Below are positions 49,101 through 56,416 of a stretch of 64,000 bases of DNA, piece after piece. The DNA is taken from positions 1-64,000 of the forward strand of contig JBEKJP010000001.1 in NCBI GenBank assembly GCA_050011155.1. The letters run 5' to 3'. How positions within the stretch are numbered: the stretch's first letter is position 1; every line of letters starts with the position of its first letter. This DNA is from Palsa-504 sp050011155 (GTDB taxonomy: Bacteria > Actinomycetota > Actinomycetes > Streptosporangiales > Streptosporangiaceae). Made by a program: the position numbers and the translations under genes. A model generated the notes under the pieces. The model ran no database searches and was not told the origin of the DNA. It worked only from the letters and a program-made list of their open reading frames with translations.

Positions 49101-49447
49101 GCAGCAGCGTCGGCACCGCGTCGGTCCTCGCCGAGCAGGCCGACCGCACGATCACCATCGCGCTGCCCGAGGCGCAGTTCGGCACCCCCGCCTCCGGCTG
49201 GGGCTTCAGCGTGGTGCTCACCGGGCAAGACGGGTTCGGCACCGACCAGGCGCGCAACTTCACCGCGACCCCGGGCGGCTTCACCTTCGGGGTGTGCGCG
49301 CCCGGCGGGACCGCGAAGATCTGCTCGGTAGACCCCAACACCGTGCCCAAGGCCATGGACGTCCTCACTCCGGCCGGCGTCTCCCAGGCCACCGAGCTCG
49401 ACCCGACCGTCGGCCCCGTGGTCATCCAGCCCGTGACGGTGCCGTGA
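46112..49447 (+). CDS. Secreted GH15 glucodextranase/glucoamylase-like enzyme
   Basis: An 1111-residue secreted enzyme releasing glucose from alpha-glucans or dextran. A signal peptide (RRRRFIPLAASVALLAGLAV, cleavage near residue 37, ASA) is followed by a glucodextranase N-domain (about 40-310). The (alpha/alpha)6 barrel (about 320-690) carries the acid Glu in ERWEEQTGYSPSTIAAEIAG and the base Glu in HLWPNLSGERAESDLA. A bacterial-Ig-like domain comes next (PVTITAPAQGSTLAAATTTV, about 705-790), and then a C-terminal domain (VLDVTDPIGDDNGPGTYQYP onward) as in Arthrobacter glucodextranase. ATG 46112 has GAGGGAGGG upstream. No transporter for its product is adjacent. The stop lies in an 11-bp tandem repeat. 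Confidence 0.88.
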   Translation: MVRRRRFIPLAASVALLAGLAVTVPAAVVPAASAAVTAATAPGAPGAASYFDLARKDCLGTSAGTGSKVWYTVADGVLSDVYEPTIDNTDVSTLQYVVTDGSTFTDLQTRDMTYTVAADPTGMACTVTSTDAKHGYRLVTTYITDPARDTVLMHTHLQGLPGSKVSLAGLHLYARLDAHVNGNGGGGTENAGANSGVVDASGVPVVFSTNTVTNATNRDYAVPTYMALASTPQGAASVGYAGTASDGLAQLDSAHTLTSYTSAPDGHIVATENVTPGPGGDVTLALGFGRTQAQSVSVAKSSLSSPFLLTEASYLLGWARYDAGLRRPPAREASMATHYYLSANVLKASEDKTYPGAIVASLASPWGQSVPAGVTANGEPSYFGSYREVFSRDLYEAFTGLMADGDVATARAATLFLFDRQQLPDGSMPRNSLLNGKAAPDTGGLQLDETAYPILMAYLAGLGGDASLYTDHIRPAADFLVANGPSDGVERWEEQTGYSPSTIAAEIAGLTAASAIAASHGDAVRARLYQATADDFQRNIKAWTVTTTGPDAPRYFIRLSKTGDPNAAISYSLGNGGPTLDQRSVIDGGFQELVRLGELPVTDPDVQASLKVLDKQISVSTPSGTGYYRYGNDATKGSADGYGDCYQPSQTSCTTTGAPWPPTDIGTGHLWPNLSGERAESDLAAGSASGAQSLLQAMINFSSGVGLVPEQAWEDPDLAASPYGSDPATASIGFTDGKAAGSASPLTWAQAQELRLIASLGTGHNVDTPALTTARYVTNGPPGKLPVTITAPAQGSTLAAATTTVTGTTAPGAAVTVQSDDTTTGAPAAVASTTAASDGTFSATVPVSFGSNAITVAASVAGGRGTGYAQVTVTNEGGGSTVLDVTDPIGDDNGPGTYQYPTDASFHAGAFDLTRFQVFSDGTFAYLRTTLANLDPTFGATDGAQLLDVYVHVPGASATSTQAAFASRNYAISSAGAWSQRIEVQGFASPVWVNAAGSSVGTASVLAEQADRTITIALPEAQFGTPASGWGFSVVLTGQDGFGTDQARNFTATPGGFTFGVCAPGGTAKICSVDPNTVPKAMDVLTPAGVSQATELDPTVGPVVIQPVTVP

Positions 49448-49472
49448 CGGTGCCGTGACGGTGCCGTGACGG
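49431..49472 (+). repeat. 11-bp tandem repeat spanning the GH15 stop codon
   Basis: CCGTGACGGTG repeats at 49431, 49442 and 49453, with a partial copy from 49464. The TGA stop lies in the second copy and is repeated downstream. Confidence 0.85.
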
Positions 49473-49703
49473 ACCAGGTGAGATAGCCAGGTCGGCCGCC
49501 GTCGGCGGCAGAGGCGCGCCCATACAGCACCGGTGTGCCATCGGTGCTGCTCCACGGGCTGCGCAGAATCGCGGCGTGTCGGACGTGCGGGGGTGTGCCG
49601 CCGGTGCGGTCCCCGCGACAGCCGCAGCAGCCGCGACAGCACCACCCGCCACATGAGGCGCAAACTTGCCAGGCCAGTTGGAAGTTAACGGGGTTGATCC
49701 GGG
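49448..49703. other. Convergent intergenic region with three repeat types
   Basis: No gene here. In order: the end of the 11-bp tandem array, a hairpin form of the 31-bp-period repeat at 49525-49547 with a weaker relative at 49585-49607, and the left arm of the palindromic element from 49689. Confidence 0.7.
49525..49607 (+). repeat. 31-bp-period-family repeat, hairpin form and diverged copy
   Basis: 49525-49547 carries CACCGGTGTGCCATCGGTGC; its ends give an extended stem, CAGCACCGGTG facing CATCGGTGCTG, with one mismatch and a TGC loop. A second unit at 49585-49607 (GGGTGTGCCGCCGGTGC) starts 60 bp later. Confidence 0.65.
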
Positions 49704-49766
49704 TTACCGGTCCGATCCGGGACCCTGGGGGGTACCAGATCCACCCCGTAACCCCGATCCACCCCG
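49689..49766. repeat. Palindromic element, copy 2
   Basis: CGGGGTTGATCCGGGTTAC (49689-49707) faces GTAACCCCGATCCACCCCG (49748-49766); 17 of 19 positions pair. The segment 49735-49766 matches 27 of 32 bases of 42064-42095. It overlaps the 3' end of the minus-strand gene at 49704-50219. Confidence 0.75.
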
Positions 49767-50219
49767 ACGTGACTCTCGGGCACCGCGATGCCCGGGAGTC
49801 ACGCTGGCTGGGCGGGCCAGCGGGACCCGCACCGTGACCCCGCCGCCGACGTTCCCAGCCGGCCGCAGCACCGGACGCAGCTGCGGCCGGTCCGCGTATT
49901 GCCTCTCGATCAGCTCGTCCGCGTCGTCGTCCCCGTCCGCGGCCAGCACGCCACGCCACGGCTCGGTCGGCACCGGGGCTGCCTGCGCAGTGACCGGGGC
50001 GGAGAGCCGTCGACGTTCGGCCTCATCTTTGAGCCTGGCCCAGCTGGCGAAGCCGTATTCGCGGGCCACCGCCAGCTGGGCGGCCGACAGCGTCGTTTTC
50101 GCCGAGACCTGCTGGACCCGGCGCAGGGCGCCTGGGTCGCCTCCTGCGGCGGCGCGCTGAAGCTCGCGAGCCTGGCGGCGGAGCTGATCCAGGTCGGGGC
50201 GGTCGGGAAGCGGGGGCAT
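49704..50219 (-). CDS. Ankyrin-associated N-domain protein with a repeat-derived C-terminus
   Basis: A 171-residue frame. The first 60 residues (DLDQLRRQARELQRAAAGGD, then TLSAAQLAVAREYGFASWARL) form the helical block that commonly precedes ankyrin repeats in actinobacterial proteins. The acidic middle is DGDDDADELIERQYADRPQL. From about residue 125 on the sequence (VTPGHRGARESRRGGSG and so on) is translated from the hairpin at 49768-49803 and the palindromic element. No ankyrin repeats follow, so the original 3' part is probably lost. ATG 50219 has GAAGGAGA 7 nt upstream. Function is doubtful. Confidence 0.6.
   Translation of the reverse strand: MPPLPDRPDLDQLRRQARELQRAAAGGDPGALRRVQQVSAKTTLSAAQLAVAREYGFASWARLKDEAERRRLSAPVTAQAAPVPTEPWRGVLAADGDDDADELIERQYADRPQLRPVLRPAGNVGGGVTVRVPLARPASVTPGHRGARESRRGGSGLRGGSGTPQGPGSDR
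49768..49803. terminator. 15-bp hairpin inside the 3' end of the ankyrin-type gene
   Basis: CGTGACTCTCGGGCA and TGCCCGGGAGTCACG pair at 14 of 15 positions with a 6-nt loop. It is terminator-like, but it is read through as codons by the minus-strand gene. Confidence 0.5.
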
Positions 50220-50420
50220 GACACGTCTCCTTCGCAAGCCGGGGCCCGCGTTCCGGACTCGCCAAGAGACGATCTTGCTGTCCGGCAGGAAAGCTCACCG
50301 ATGGGGAGGCGGACTCAGTCCTTCCCGCGGACCCGGAGGCGCCCTCCCGCGCCGGTTCCAGGCTACAGCTATTCACTTTTGGCCGGCATTCACGCAGAGT
50401 GGGGCGAGGAGGTGGGTGCC

Positions 50421-51458
50421 TTGGGCGACGCGATCGTCGGCGTGGTGGCCAACCCGCTCTCCGGTCGCGACATCCGCCGCCTGGTCACCCAGGCCTCGGT
50501 GTTTCCGACGGCCGAGAAGGCCAACATGATCCAGCGCATGCTCACCGCGTTCGGCGCTGTCGGCGTGCACCGGGCGCTGCTCAGCACCGACCTCGGCGGC
50601 ATCTCCGCGGCGGTGTACCGGGCGCTGGGCCGCCACCGTGACGCCGACGCCCGGTGGCCGGAGGTGGAGTTCCTCGACGGCCAGCCGATCCGGCAGACCG
50701 CGCAGGACACCGTGGTCGCGGTCCGGCGCATGGTGGTCGCGGGCGCGCGGGTGATCGTCTGCCTCGGCGGCGACGGCACCGCCCGGGTCGCCGCGTCGGC
50801 GGCCGGCGACGTGCCGCTGCTCGCCCTGTCGACGGGCACCAACAACGTATTCCCCGCGGTCCGCGAGGCCACCGTCGCCGGGCTGGCCGCGGGCCTGGTC
50901 GCGACCGGCGCGGTGCCGGCCGACGGCGCGACCAGGCAGGCCAAGCTGCTCGAGGTCCAGGCCGGGGACCGGACCGAGACCGCGCTGGTGGACATCGCGG
51001 TGTCCAGCGAGCGCCACGTCGGGGCGCGTGCGGTCTGGGATCCGGCCACCGTGACCCAGCTGTTCTGCGCCTTCGCCGAGCCCGACGCCATCGGCCTGTC
51101 CAGCGTCCTGGGCCAGCTGGCGCCCGTCACCCGGCAGGACCCGCACGGGGTCACCGCGCGGCTGGCCGCCGCCGCGCCCCGGCAGGTACTCGCCCCGATC
51201 GCGCCCGGCCTCATCGTTCCGGTCGGCGTGGGCGGGATCGAGCGGATGCATCCCGGCTCGGTGTACGCCGTCGACGCGGCGGCGGGGGTCATCGCCGTCG
51301 ACGGCGAGCGTGAGCTCACCTTCGGGCCCGGCGACCAGCCGTTCGTCCGGCTGCGGACGGACGGGCCCCGGTGCGTGGACGTACCCGCGGTCCTGGCCGC
51401 CAGCGCCCGCCTCGGCTTGCTCGCCTATACCCAACCAACCTCCGGGAGGAGCACATGA
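50421..51458 (+). CDS. acoX: AcoX-like ATP-NAD kinase family protein
   Basis: A 345-residue protein of the NAD-kinase/diacylglycerol-kinase fold. GVVANPLSGRDIRRLVTQAS opens the protein, the GGDGT motif is VIVCLGGDGTARVAASAAG, and LLALSTGTNNVFPAVREATV follows, as in AcoX proteins of acetoin clusters. The precise activity of AcoX is unsettled. TTG 50421 is chosen because GAGGAGG lies 8 nt upstream and because the family begins with IVGVVANP. The frame open upstream has no homology-like content. The stop overlaps acoA by 4 bp (ATGA). Confidence 0.85.
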   Translation: MGDAIVGVVANPLSGRDIRRLVTQASVFPTAEKANMIQRMLTAFGAVGVHRALLSTDLGGISAAVYRALGRHRDADARWPEVEFLDGQPIRQTAQDTVVAVRRMVVAGARVIVCLGGDGTARVAASAAGDVPLLALSTGTNNVFPAVREATVAGLAAGLVATGAVPADGATRQAKLLEVQAGDRTETALVDIAVSSERHVGARAVWDPATVTQLFCAFAEPDAIGLSSVLGQLAPVTRQDPHGVTARLAAAAPRQVLAPIAPGLIVPVGVGGIERMHPGSVYAVDAAAGVIAVDGERELTFGPGDQPFVRLRTDGPRCVDVPAVLAASARLGLLAYTQPTSGRST

Positions 51459-52441
51459 CCGACACGGCCGAGCGGAAGGCTCTGACCAAGGATCATCTGC
51501 TGGATGTCTACCGGACGATGCGGACGATCCGTGAGTTCGAGGAACGCGTGCACGCGGAGTTCGCGACCGGGGACATCCCCGGATTCGTCCACCTGTACGC
51601 GGGTGAGGAGGCCTCGGCGGTCGGCGTCTGCAGCAACCTCGACGACCGCGACACCATCGCCAGCACTCACCGCGGCCATGGCCACTGCATCGCCAAGGGC
51701 GTCGACACCGGCGAGATGATGGCCGAGATCTATGGCCGCAGGACCGGGAGCTGCCACGGCAAGGGCGGATCCATGCACATCGCCGACCTGTCCAAGGGCA
51801 TGCTCGGCGCCAACGGCATCGTCGGCGGCGGCCCGCCGCTGATCTGCGGGACGGCGCTGGCCGCCAAGATCAAGGGCACCGGCGGGGTCAGCGTGGCGTT
51901 CTTCGGCGACGGCGCCAGCAACCAGGGCACGACATGTGAGTCGCTGAACCTGGCCTCGGTCTGGAACCTGCCGGCCATCTTCGTGGCCGAGAACAACGGG
52001 TACGCCGAGTCCACCGCCAGCACCTGGTCGGTGGCCAGCGACAACATCGCCGACCGCGCGGCCGGCTTCGGCATGCCCGGCGTCATCGTAGACGGCTTCG
52101 ACTTCTTCGCGGTGCACGAGGCGGCCAGCGAGGCGATCGCGCGGGCCAGGGACGGCGGCGGCCCGACGCTGCTCGAGATGAAGTTCACCAGGTACTTCGG
52201 GCATTTCGAGGGCGACCAGCAGACCTACCGGGCGGGTGAGGTGGAGCACGCGCGAGCCGAGCTCGACTGCCTGAAGAGGTTCGCGGCCCGGGTGACCGAG
52301 ACCGGCGAGCTGGCCCAGGGCGACCTCGATGCGGTGGACGCCGAGGTCGCCGCGCTGATCGACGCGGGCACGGAGGCGGCTAAGGCCGCCCCGATGCCCA
52401 CCGAGGCCGACCTGCTCACCGACGTCTACGTCCGCTACTGA
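51455..52441 (+). CDS. acoA: Acetoin/2-oxo-acid dehydrogenase E1 alpha subunit
   Basis: The 328-residue TPP-dependent E1 alpha subunit. GTHRGHGH-type motif appears as STHRGHGHCIAKGVD. The TPP/Mg motif is FFGDGASNQGTTCESLNLA ending in AENNGYAES. GGSMHIADLSKGMLGANGIV is the family-specific Met/His loop. It forms a heterotetramer with AcoB and decarboxylates acetoin or a related 2-oxo substrate. GGGAGGA lies 5 nt before the ATG. Acetoin is inferred from the AcoX and AcoC neighbours; a branched-chain or pyruvate substrate is less likely. Confidence 0.92.
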   Translation: MTDTAERKALTKDHLLDVYRTMRTIREFEERVHAEFATGDIPGFVHLYAGEEASAVGVCSNLDDRDTIASTHRGHGHCIAKGVDTGEMMAEIYGRRTGSCHGKGGSMHIADLSKGMLGANGIVGGGPPLICGTALAAKIKGTGGVSVAFFGDGASNQGTTCESLNLASVWNLPAIFVAENNGYAESTASTWSVASDNIADRAAGFGMPGVIVDGFDFFAVHEAASEAIARARDGGGPTLLEMKFTRYFGHFEGDQQTYRAGEVEHARAELDCLKRFAARVTETGELAQGDLDAVDAEVAALIDAGTEAAKAAPMPTEADLLTDVYVRY

Positions 52442-52460
52442 ATCCGAACGGAGGCTGGCC

Positions 52461-53474
52461 ATGGCTAGGAATATCACCTACCGCGAAGCGATCCACGAGG
52501 CGCTGGCCCAGGAAATGGAGCGCGACGAGACCGTCATCGTCATGGGCGAGGACAACGCCGGCGGGGCCGGGGCGCCCGGCGACGACGACGCCTGGGGCGG
52601 CGTGCTCGGCGTGACCAAGGGGCTCTACCACCAGTTTCCGGGCCGGGTGCTGGACACCCCCATCTCGGAGTCGGCGTTCGTCGGCGCCGCCATCGGCGCG
52701 GCCACGGCCGGGTTGCGCCCGGTGGCCGAGCTCATGTTCGTCGACTTCATGGGCGTCTGCTTCGACCAGATCTACAACCAGGCGGCCAAGTTCAGGTACA
52801 TGTTCGGCGGCAAGGCGGTCACGCCCGTCGTGATCCGCACCATGTACGGGGCCGGGCTGCGGGCCGCCGCCCAGCACTCACAGTGCCTGTATCCGCTGTT
52901 CACCCACATCCCGGGGCTCAAGGTGGTCGTCCCGTCCACCCCCTACGACGCCAAGGGCCTGCTGATCCAGGCCATCAGGGACAACGACCCGGTGATCTTC
53001 TTCGAGCACAAGGCGCTCTACGACACCTCGGGTCCGGTGCCGGAGGAGAGCTACGCGCTGCCGTTCGGCGAGGCCAACGTGGTCCGGGAAGGCGGCGACG
53101 TCACCATCGTGGCCCTGGGCCGGATGGTGCACACCGCGCTGGACGCGGCCGGCCAGCTGGCCGGGCAAGGCGTCGGGTGCGAGGTCGTCGACCTGCGGAC
53201 CACCAGCCCGCTGGACGAGGACACCGTGCTGGAGAGCGTCGAGGGCACCGGCCGCCTGGTCGTGGTCGACGAGGCGCATCCCCGCTGCTCGATCGCCACC
53301 GACATCTCGGCCCTGGTGGCCAGGAAGGCGTTCGGCTCGCTGCAGGCCCCGATCGAGATGGTGACCGCACCGCACACCCCGGTGCCGTTCTCCACCGCGC
53401 TCGAGGACATCTACATCCCGGACGCGCAGCGCATCGTGAACGCCGTTAAGACGGTCACCGGGTGGACCCGGTGA
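52461..53474 (+). CDS. acoB: Acetoin/2-oxo-acid dehydrogenase E1 beta subunit
   Basis: A 337-residue transketolase-type beta subunit. ITYREAIHEALAQEMERDET, VMGEDNAGGAGAPGDDDAWG, FPGRVLDTPISESAFVGAA, GLRPVAELMFVDFMGVCFDQI and DLRTTSPLDEDTVLESVEGT are diagnostic. The catalytic Glu is in SESAF and the active-site His in QHSQ. The ATG is 19 bp after acoA with GGAGG upstream. The end overlaps acoC by 4 bp (GTGA). Confidence 0.93.
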   Translation: MARNITYREAIHEALAQEMERDETVIVMGEDNAGGAGAPGDDDAWGGVLGVTKGLYHQFPGRVLDTPISESAFVGAAIGAATAGLRPVAELMFVDFMGVCFDQIYNQAAKFRYMFGGKAVTPVVIRTMYGAGLRAAAQHSQCLYPLFTHIPGLKVVVPSTPYDAKGLLIQAIRDNDPVIFFEHKALYDTSGPVPEESYALPFGEANVVREGGDVTIVALGRMVHTALDAAGQLAGQGVGCEVVDLRTTSPLDEDTVLESVEGTGRLVVVDEAHPRCSIATDISALVARKAFGSLQAPIEMVTAPHTPVPFSTALEDIYIPDAQRIVNAVKTVTGWTR

Positions 53475-54601
53475 CCGATGACCGGATCGTCCCCGTGACG
53501 ATGCCGAAGTGGGGCTTGTCGATGCAGCTCGGCAAGATCACCGCCTGGGTCGTCGCGGAAGGCGAGGAGGTCAAGGCCGGTGACGACCTCGCGGACATCG
53601 AGACGGAGAAGATCAGCGGGACGCTGGAGGCCGCCGACGGCGGCACGGTGCGCCGCATCGTCGCCCGGGTCGGCGAGGACGTGCCGGTCAGCGGCACGAT
53701 CGCGTTGCTCGCCCCGGCGGATGTCAGCGACGCCGAGCTGGACGCGGCCGTGCGGCAGGCGCGCGCGGTTATCGACGCTGGGGTGCCCGAGGACGCGGCC
53801 GCGGGCCCCGAGGTCCAGACGGCCGACGTCGGCGGGCGCAAGATCAGCTTCGCCGGGGCCGGGGAGGACGGCGACGTGGTCCTGCTGGTCCACGGGTTCG
53901 GCGGCGACCGGAACTCGTGGCTGTTCCTGCAGGAGCCGCTGGCCGCCCGGTTCCGGGTGTACGCGCTGGATCTGCCCGGGCACGGCGCCTCGGCCAAGGA
54001 CGTCGGCCTGGGCACGCTGGACGTGCTGGCCGACGCGGTTACCGGCGTGCTCGACGCGGTCGGGGCCAGCCGCGCCCACCTGGTCGGGCACTCGCTGGGC
54101 GGTGCCGCCGTCCTGGCGGCCGCCACCCGGAACCCGGGCCGGATCGCCTCGCTCACGCTGATCGCCCCGGCCGGCTTCGGCACCGAGATCAACGCCGGCT
54201 ACCTGCGCGGCTTCGCCGACGCGCAGAACCGGCGCGAGCTCAAGCCGGTGGTTACGCAGCTGTTCGCCGACGAGAGCCTGGTGACCCGCCAGCTCGTCGA
54301 GGACCTGCTCGCCTACAAGCGACTGGACGGGGTGGACGAAGCGCTGCACACCCTGCTCGGCGTGCTCCTTGACGGCGACAGGCAAGGTGTGATTTCGGCC
54401 GCGCTGCTCGCGGCGGCCGAAGCCACGACACCGGTCACCGTGGTCTGGGGGCGCGCCGACCGGATCATCCCGGCCGCGCAGGCCGACGCGGTGACCGGCG
54501 CGGACCACCGCCTGATCGACGGGGCCGGGCACATGCCGCACATGGAGCGCCCGGCGGAGGTCCAGGCCGCGATCGAGCAGACCATCGCCCGGGCGACCTA
54601 G
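53471..54601 (+). CDS. acoC: Acetoin dehydrogenase E2-like protein: lipoyl domain plus alpha/beta hydrolase
   Basis: A 376-residue fusion. The N-terminal lipoyl domain (about 5-82) has MPKWGLSMQLGKITAW and the lipoylation Lys47 in DIETEKISGT. After a linker, residues 120-375 form an alpha/beta hydrolase: HGFGGDRNSW, nucleophile Ser208 in LVGHSLGGAAVLAAA, the acid in VWGRADRIIP and His in DGAGHMPHMERPAE. This fusion is specific to AcoC-type acetyltransferases, which move the acetyl group from acetoin cleavage to CoA. GTG 53471 is in GTGA overlap with acoB. No E3 (lipoamide dehydrogenase) gene is present, so E3 must come from elsewhere. Confidence 0.9.
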   Translation: MTDDRIVPVTMPKWGLSMQLGKITAWVVAEGEEVKAGDDLADIETEKISGTLEAADGGTVRRIVARVGEDVPVSGTIALLAPADVSDAELDAAVRQARAVIDAGVPEDAAAGPEVQTADVGGRKISFAGAGEDGDVVLLVHGFGGDRNSWLFLQEPLAARFRVYALDLPGHGASAKDVGLGTLDVLADAVTGVLDAVGASRAHLVGHSLGGAAVLAAATRNPGRIASLTLIAPAGFGTEINAGYLRGFADAQNRRELKPVVTQLFADESLVTRQLVEDLLAYKRLDGVDEALHTLLGVLLDGDRQGVISAALLAAAEATTPVTVVWGRADRIIPAAQADAVTGADHRLIDGAGHMPHMERPAEVQAAIEQTIARAT

Positions 54602-54666
54602 CCGCGGCCCTCCAGCCCGCCCATGATCAACTGGACTCAGCTGACAGCGGGAGGGCGGGAGACGCC

Positions 54667-55677
54667 GTGGTGAACGTAGTCATTACCGGAGGAGCCGGGT
54701 TCCTGGGTTCGCGGCTGGCCCGGGAGCTGCTGGCCGCGGGCTCGCTCGAGGTGGCGGGCGGCGGCGCCGAGCCGCTGTCGCGGGTGACGCTGATCGACCA
54801 GGCCCCGGTCCCGCCGGACCTGGCCGCCGACGAACGGGTCACGGCTATCCACGGCGACCTCGGCGAGCTCATGGACCCGCTCGGTGCCGGGCCGGAGACG
54901 CTGGCTCAAGGGGACGGCGCCGACGTGATCTTCCACCTGGCCGCGGCGGTCAGCGGCGAGTGCGAGGCGGACTTCGACCTGGGCCTGCGGGCGAACCTGC
55001 GCGCCACCGAGGCGCTGCTGGCGTCCGGCCGCGCGCTGGGGACCACGCCGGTCGTGGTGTTCTCCAGCTCGCTGGCGGTCTTCGGCGGCTCCGGGGAACT
55101 ACCGCTTCCCGAGGTCGTCGACGACCAGACCCGGCCGAACCCGCAGACCAGCTACGGTGCGCAGAAGCACATCGGCGAGCAGTTGCTCGCCGACTACACC
55201 CGGAAGGGGTTCCTGCGCGGCCGGGCCTTGCGCCTGGTCAGCGTCAGCGTGCGTCCGGGGCGGCCGAACGCCGCCGCGTCCGGCTTTATGTCCGGTGTCA
55301 TCAGGGAACCGCTGGCCGGGCAGCGCGCGATCTGCCCGGTGAGCCCGGAAACCGAGGTCGCGCTGGCCTCGCCGGCCACGGCCATCGCCGGGCTGCGCTG
55401 CGCCGCCACGGCCAGCGACCAGGCCTGGGGCGGCCGCACCGCGGTCAACCTGCCCGCGCTCACCGTGAGCCTCGCCGACATGGCGACCGCTCTGGCCCGG
55501 ATCGCCGGGCCAGAGGTCAGCGCGCTCATCGACTGGGTCCCCGATCCGGAGATCGCCCGGATGGTCGCCGGCTGGCCTGCCCGGGTCCGTGCTGACCGGG
55601 CGGCCCGGCTGGGCCTGGCCCCGGACCCGGACTTCGACTCGATCATCAGGATGCATCTCGCCGAGTCCGGGTCCTGA
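54667..55677 (+). CDS. NAD-dependent epimerase/dehydratase, DenD-like
   Basis: A 336-residue SDR. The NAD-binding loop is VVITGGAGFLGSRLARELLA; the acidic loop is VTLIDQAPVP; VFSSSLAVFGG has the catalytic Ser/Thr strand, and the YxxxK pair is in PQTSYGAQKHIGEQLLADY. The sequence resembles D-erythronate dehydrogenase (DenD) proteins: LRLVSVSVRPGRPNAAASGF and TVSLADMATAL. GTG start with GGGAGAC upstream; 65 bp after acoC. Whether it belongs to the acetoin pathway or to a sugar-acid route is unknown. Confidence 0.8.
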   Translation: MVNVVITGGAGFLGSRLARELLAAGSLEVAGGGAEPLSRVTLIDQAPVPPDLAADERVTAIHGDLGELMDPLGAGPETLAQGDGADVIFHLAAAVSGECEADFDLGLRANLRATEALLASGRALGTTPVVVFSSSLAVFGGSGELPLPEVVDDQTRPNPQTSYGAQKHIGEQLLADYTRKGFLRGRALRLVSVSVRPGRPNAAASGFMSGVIREPLAGQRAICPVSPETEVALASPATAIAGLRCAATASDQAWGGRTAVNLPALTVSLADMATALARIAGPEVSALIDWVPDPEIARMVAGWPARVRADRAARLGLAPDPDFDSIIRMHLAESGS

Positions 55678-55693
55678 AACCGCCGGACCGGGG

Positions 55694-55975
55694 TCAGACC
55701 ATGATGACGGCGTCCCGGCCCTCGCCGGCCGGGGCGGTCTCGTCGTCGAGCCACACCCCGCCCTCGGCCAGGTAGCGGAACTGCAGCTTGGTGCCGGCCT
55801 TGACCGTTACCGTCGCGCTCCTGGTCCGGTTCGCGCGCTTGCGCAGCGGGTGGGTATGCGGGTTCCAGTCGTTGAAGTTGCCCACCACCGAGACGGCGCC
55901 GTCGGGCTCGTCGACGGGCAGGGCGAACGTGACGCGGACGGTGCCGTCGCGACCGGGCTTGGCTGTCTTGATCAC
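55694..55975 (-). CDS. Single-domain CBM48 (isoamylase early-set) protein
   Basis: A 93-residue protein made of one early-set/glycogen-binding domain: VRVTFALPVDEPDGAVSVVG, NFNDWNPHTHPLRKRANRTR and KLQFRYLAEGGVWLDDETA. NFNDW and F.Y are the sugar-contacting hallmarks. Such free-standing modules are common in actinomycetes and may bind glycogen or regulate enzymes. It converges on the DenD-like gene with a 16-bp gap. Confidence 0.9.
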   Translation of the reverse strand: MIKTAKPGRDGTVRVTFALPVDEPDGAVSVVGNFNDWNPHTHPLRKRANRTRSATVTVKAGTKLQFRYLAEGGVWLDDETAPAGEGRDAVIMV

Positions 55976-56416
55976 TTAATGCTCCACTCCTGTGCTTCAG
56001 CCAATTACTCGAGTCGATTATCTCGAATTTGTGTACGTAGTCACTTAAGTTGCGGCCCAGTGACACGGCGTGTCGTGGTTCATCCAGTGTGGCAGCCCGC
56101 CCGGGCTCGGTTGCGGATATCGGCCGAAGTGTCGCGGAAAATGACGAGAACCAAACCCCGTGGCCATCATCGCCCGGACCAGGCATGTTAACCAAATGGC
56201 GGTAGACGATTACAGAGGCTCCAGTGCGCGTTGATGTCAACGCGTCCTGTGAAGCCTGAGTAAACCGCACGGGTGCCATCACGCGGAAAAGGCCTCCGCG
56301 GAGGTCTAGGCGGACCCGGGATACCCCGCGAAAGGCCAGATTTTTCCGTCGCGGGTCGCCACGTATCGTACAGGTAAACGAATCGTGTCGTGGATGTGGC
56401 TAAGAAGACGACTTGG
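55976..56416. other. Intergenic region with palindromes
   Basis: These 441 bases lie downstream of panB and upstream of the CBM48 gene (both minus). Contents: CGCGTTGA-TG-TCAACGCG (56227-56244), CCTCCGCGGAGG (56293-56304) and a T run (GATTTTTCC near 56340). No gene is supported. Confidence 0.55.
56227..56244. promoter_or_regulatory. 8-bp perfect inverted repeat
   Basis: CGCGTTGA and TCAACGCG flank a 2-nt centre. It is operator-like, about 250 bp upstream of the CBM48 gene. Confidence 0.4.

Noticed and set aside
46034..49663. 1209-residue minus-strand frame
   Set aside because: It is the antisense shadow of the GH15 gene, with His/Arg/Gly-rich composition and no domain.
49788..50420. N-terminal extension of acoX
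   Set aside because: The open frame upstream covers the opposite-strand ankyrin-type gene; family proteins begin near IVGVVANP, and GAGGAGG marks the TTG at 50421.
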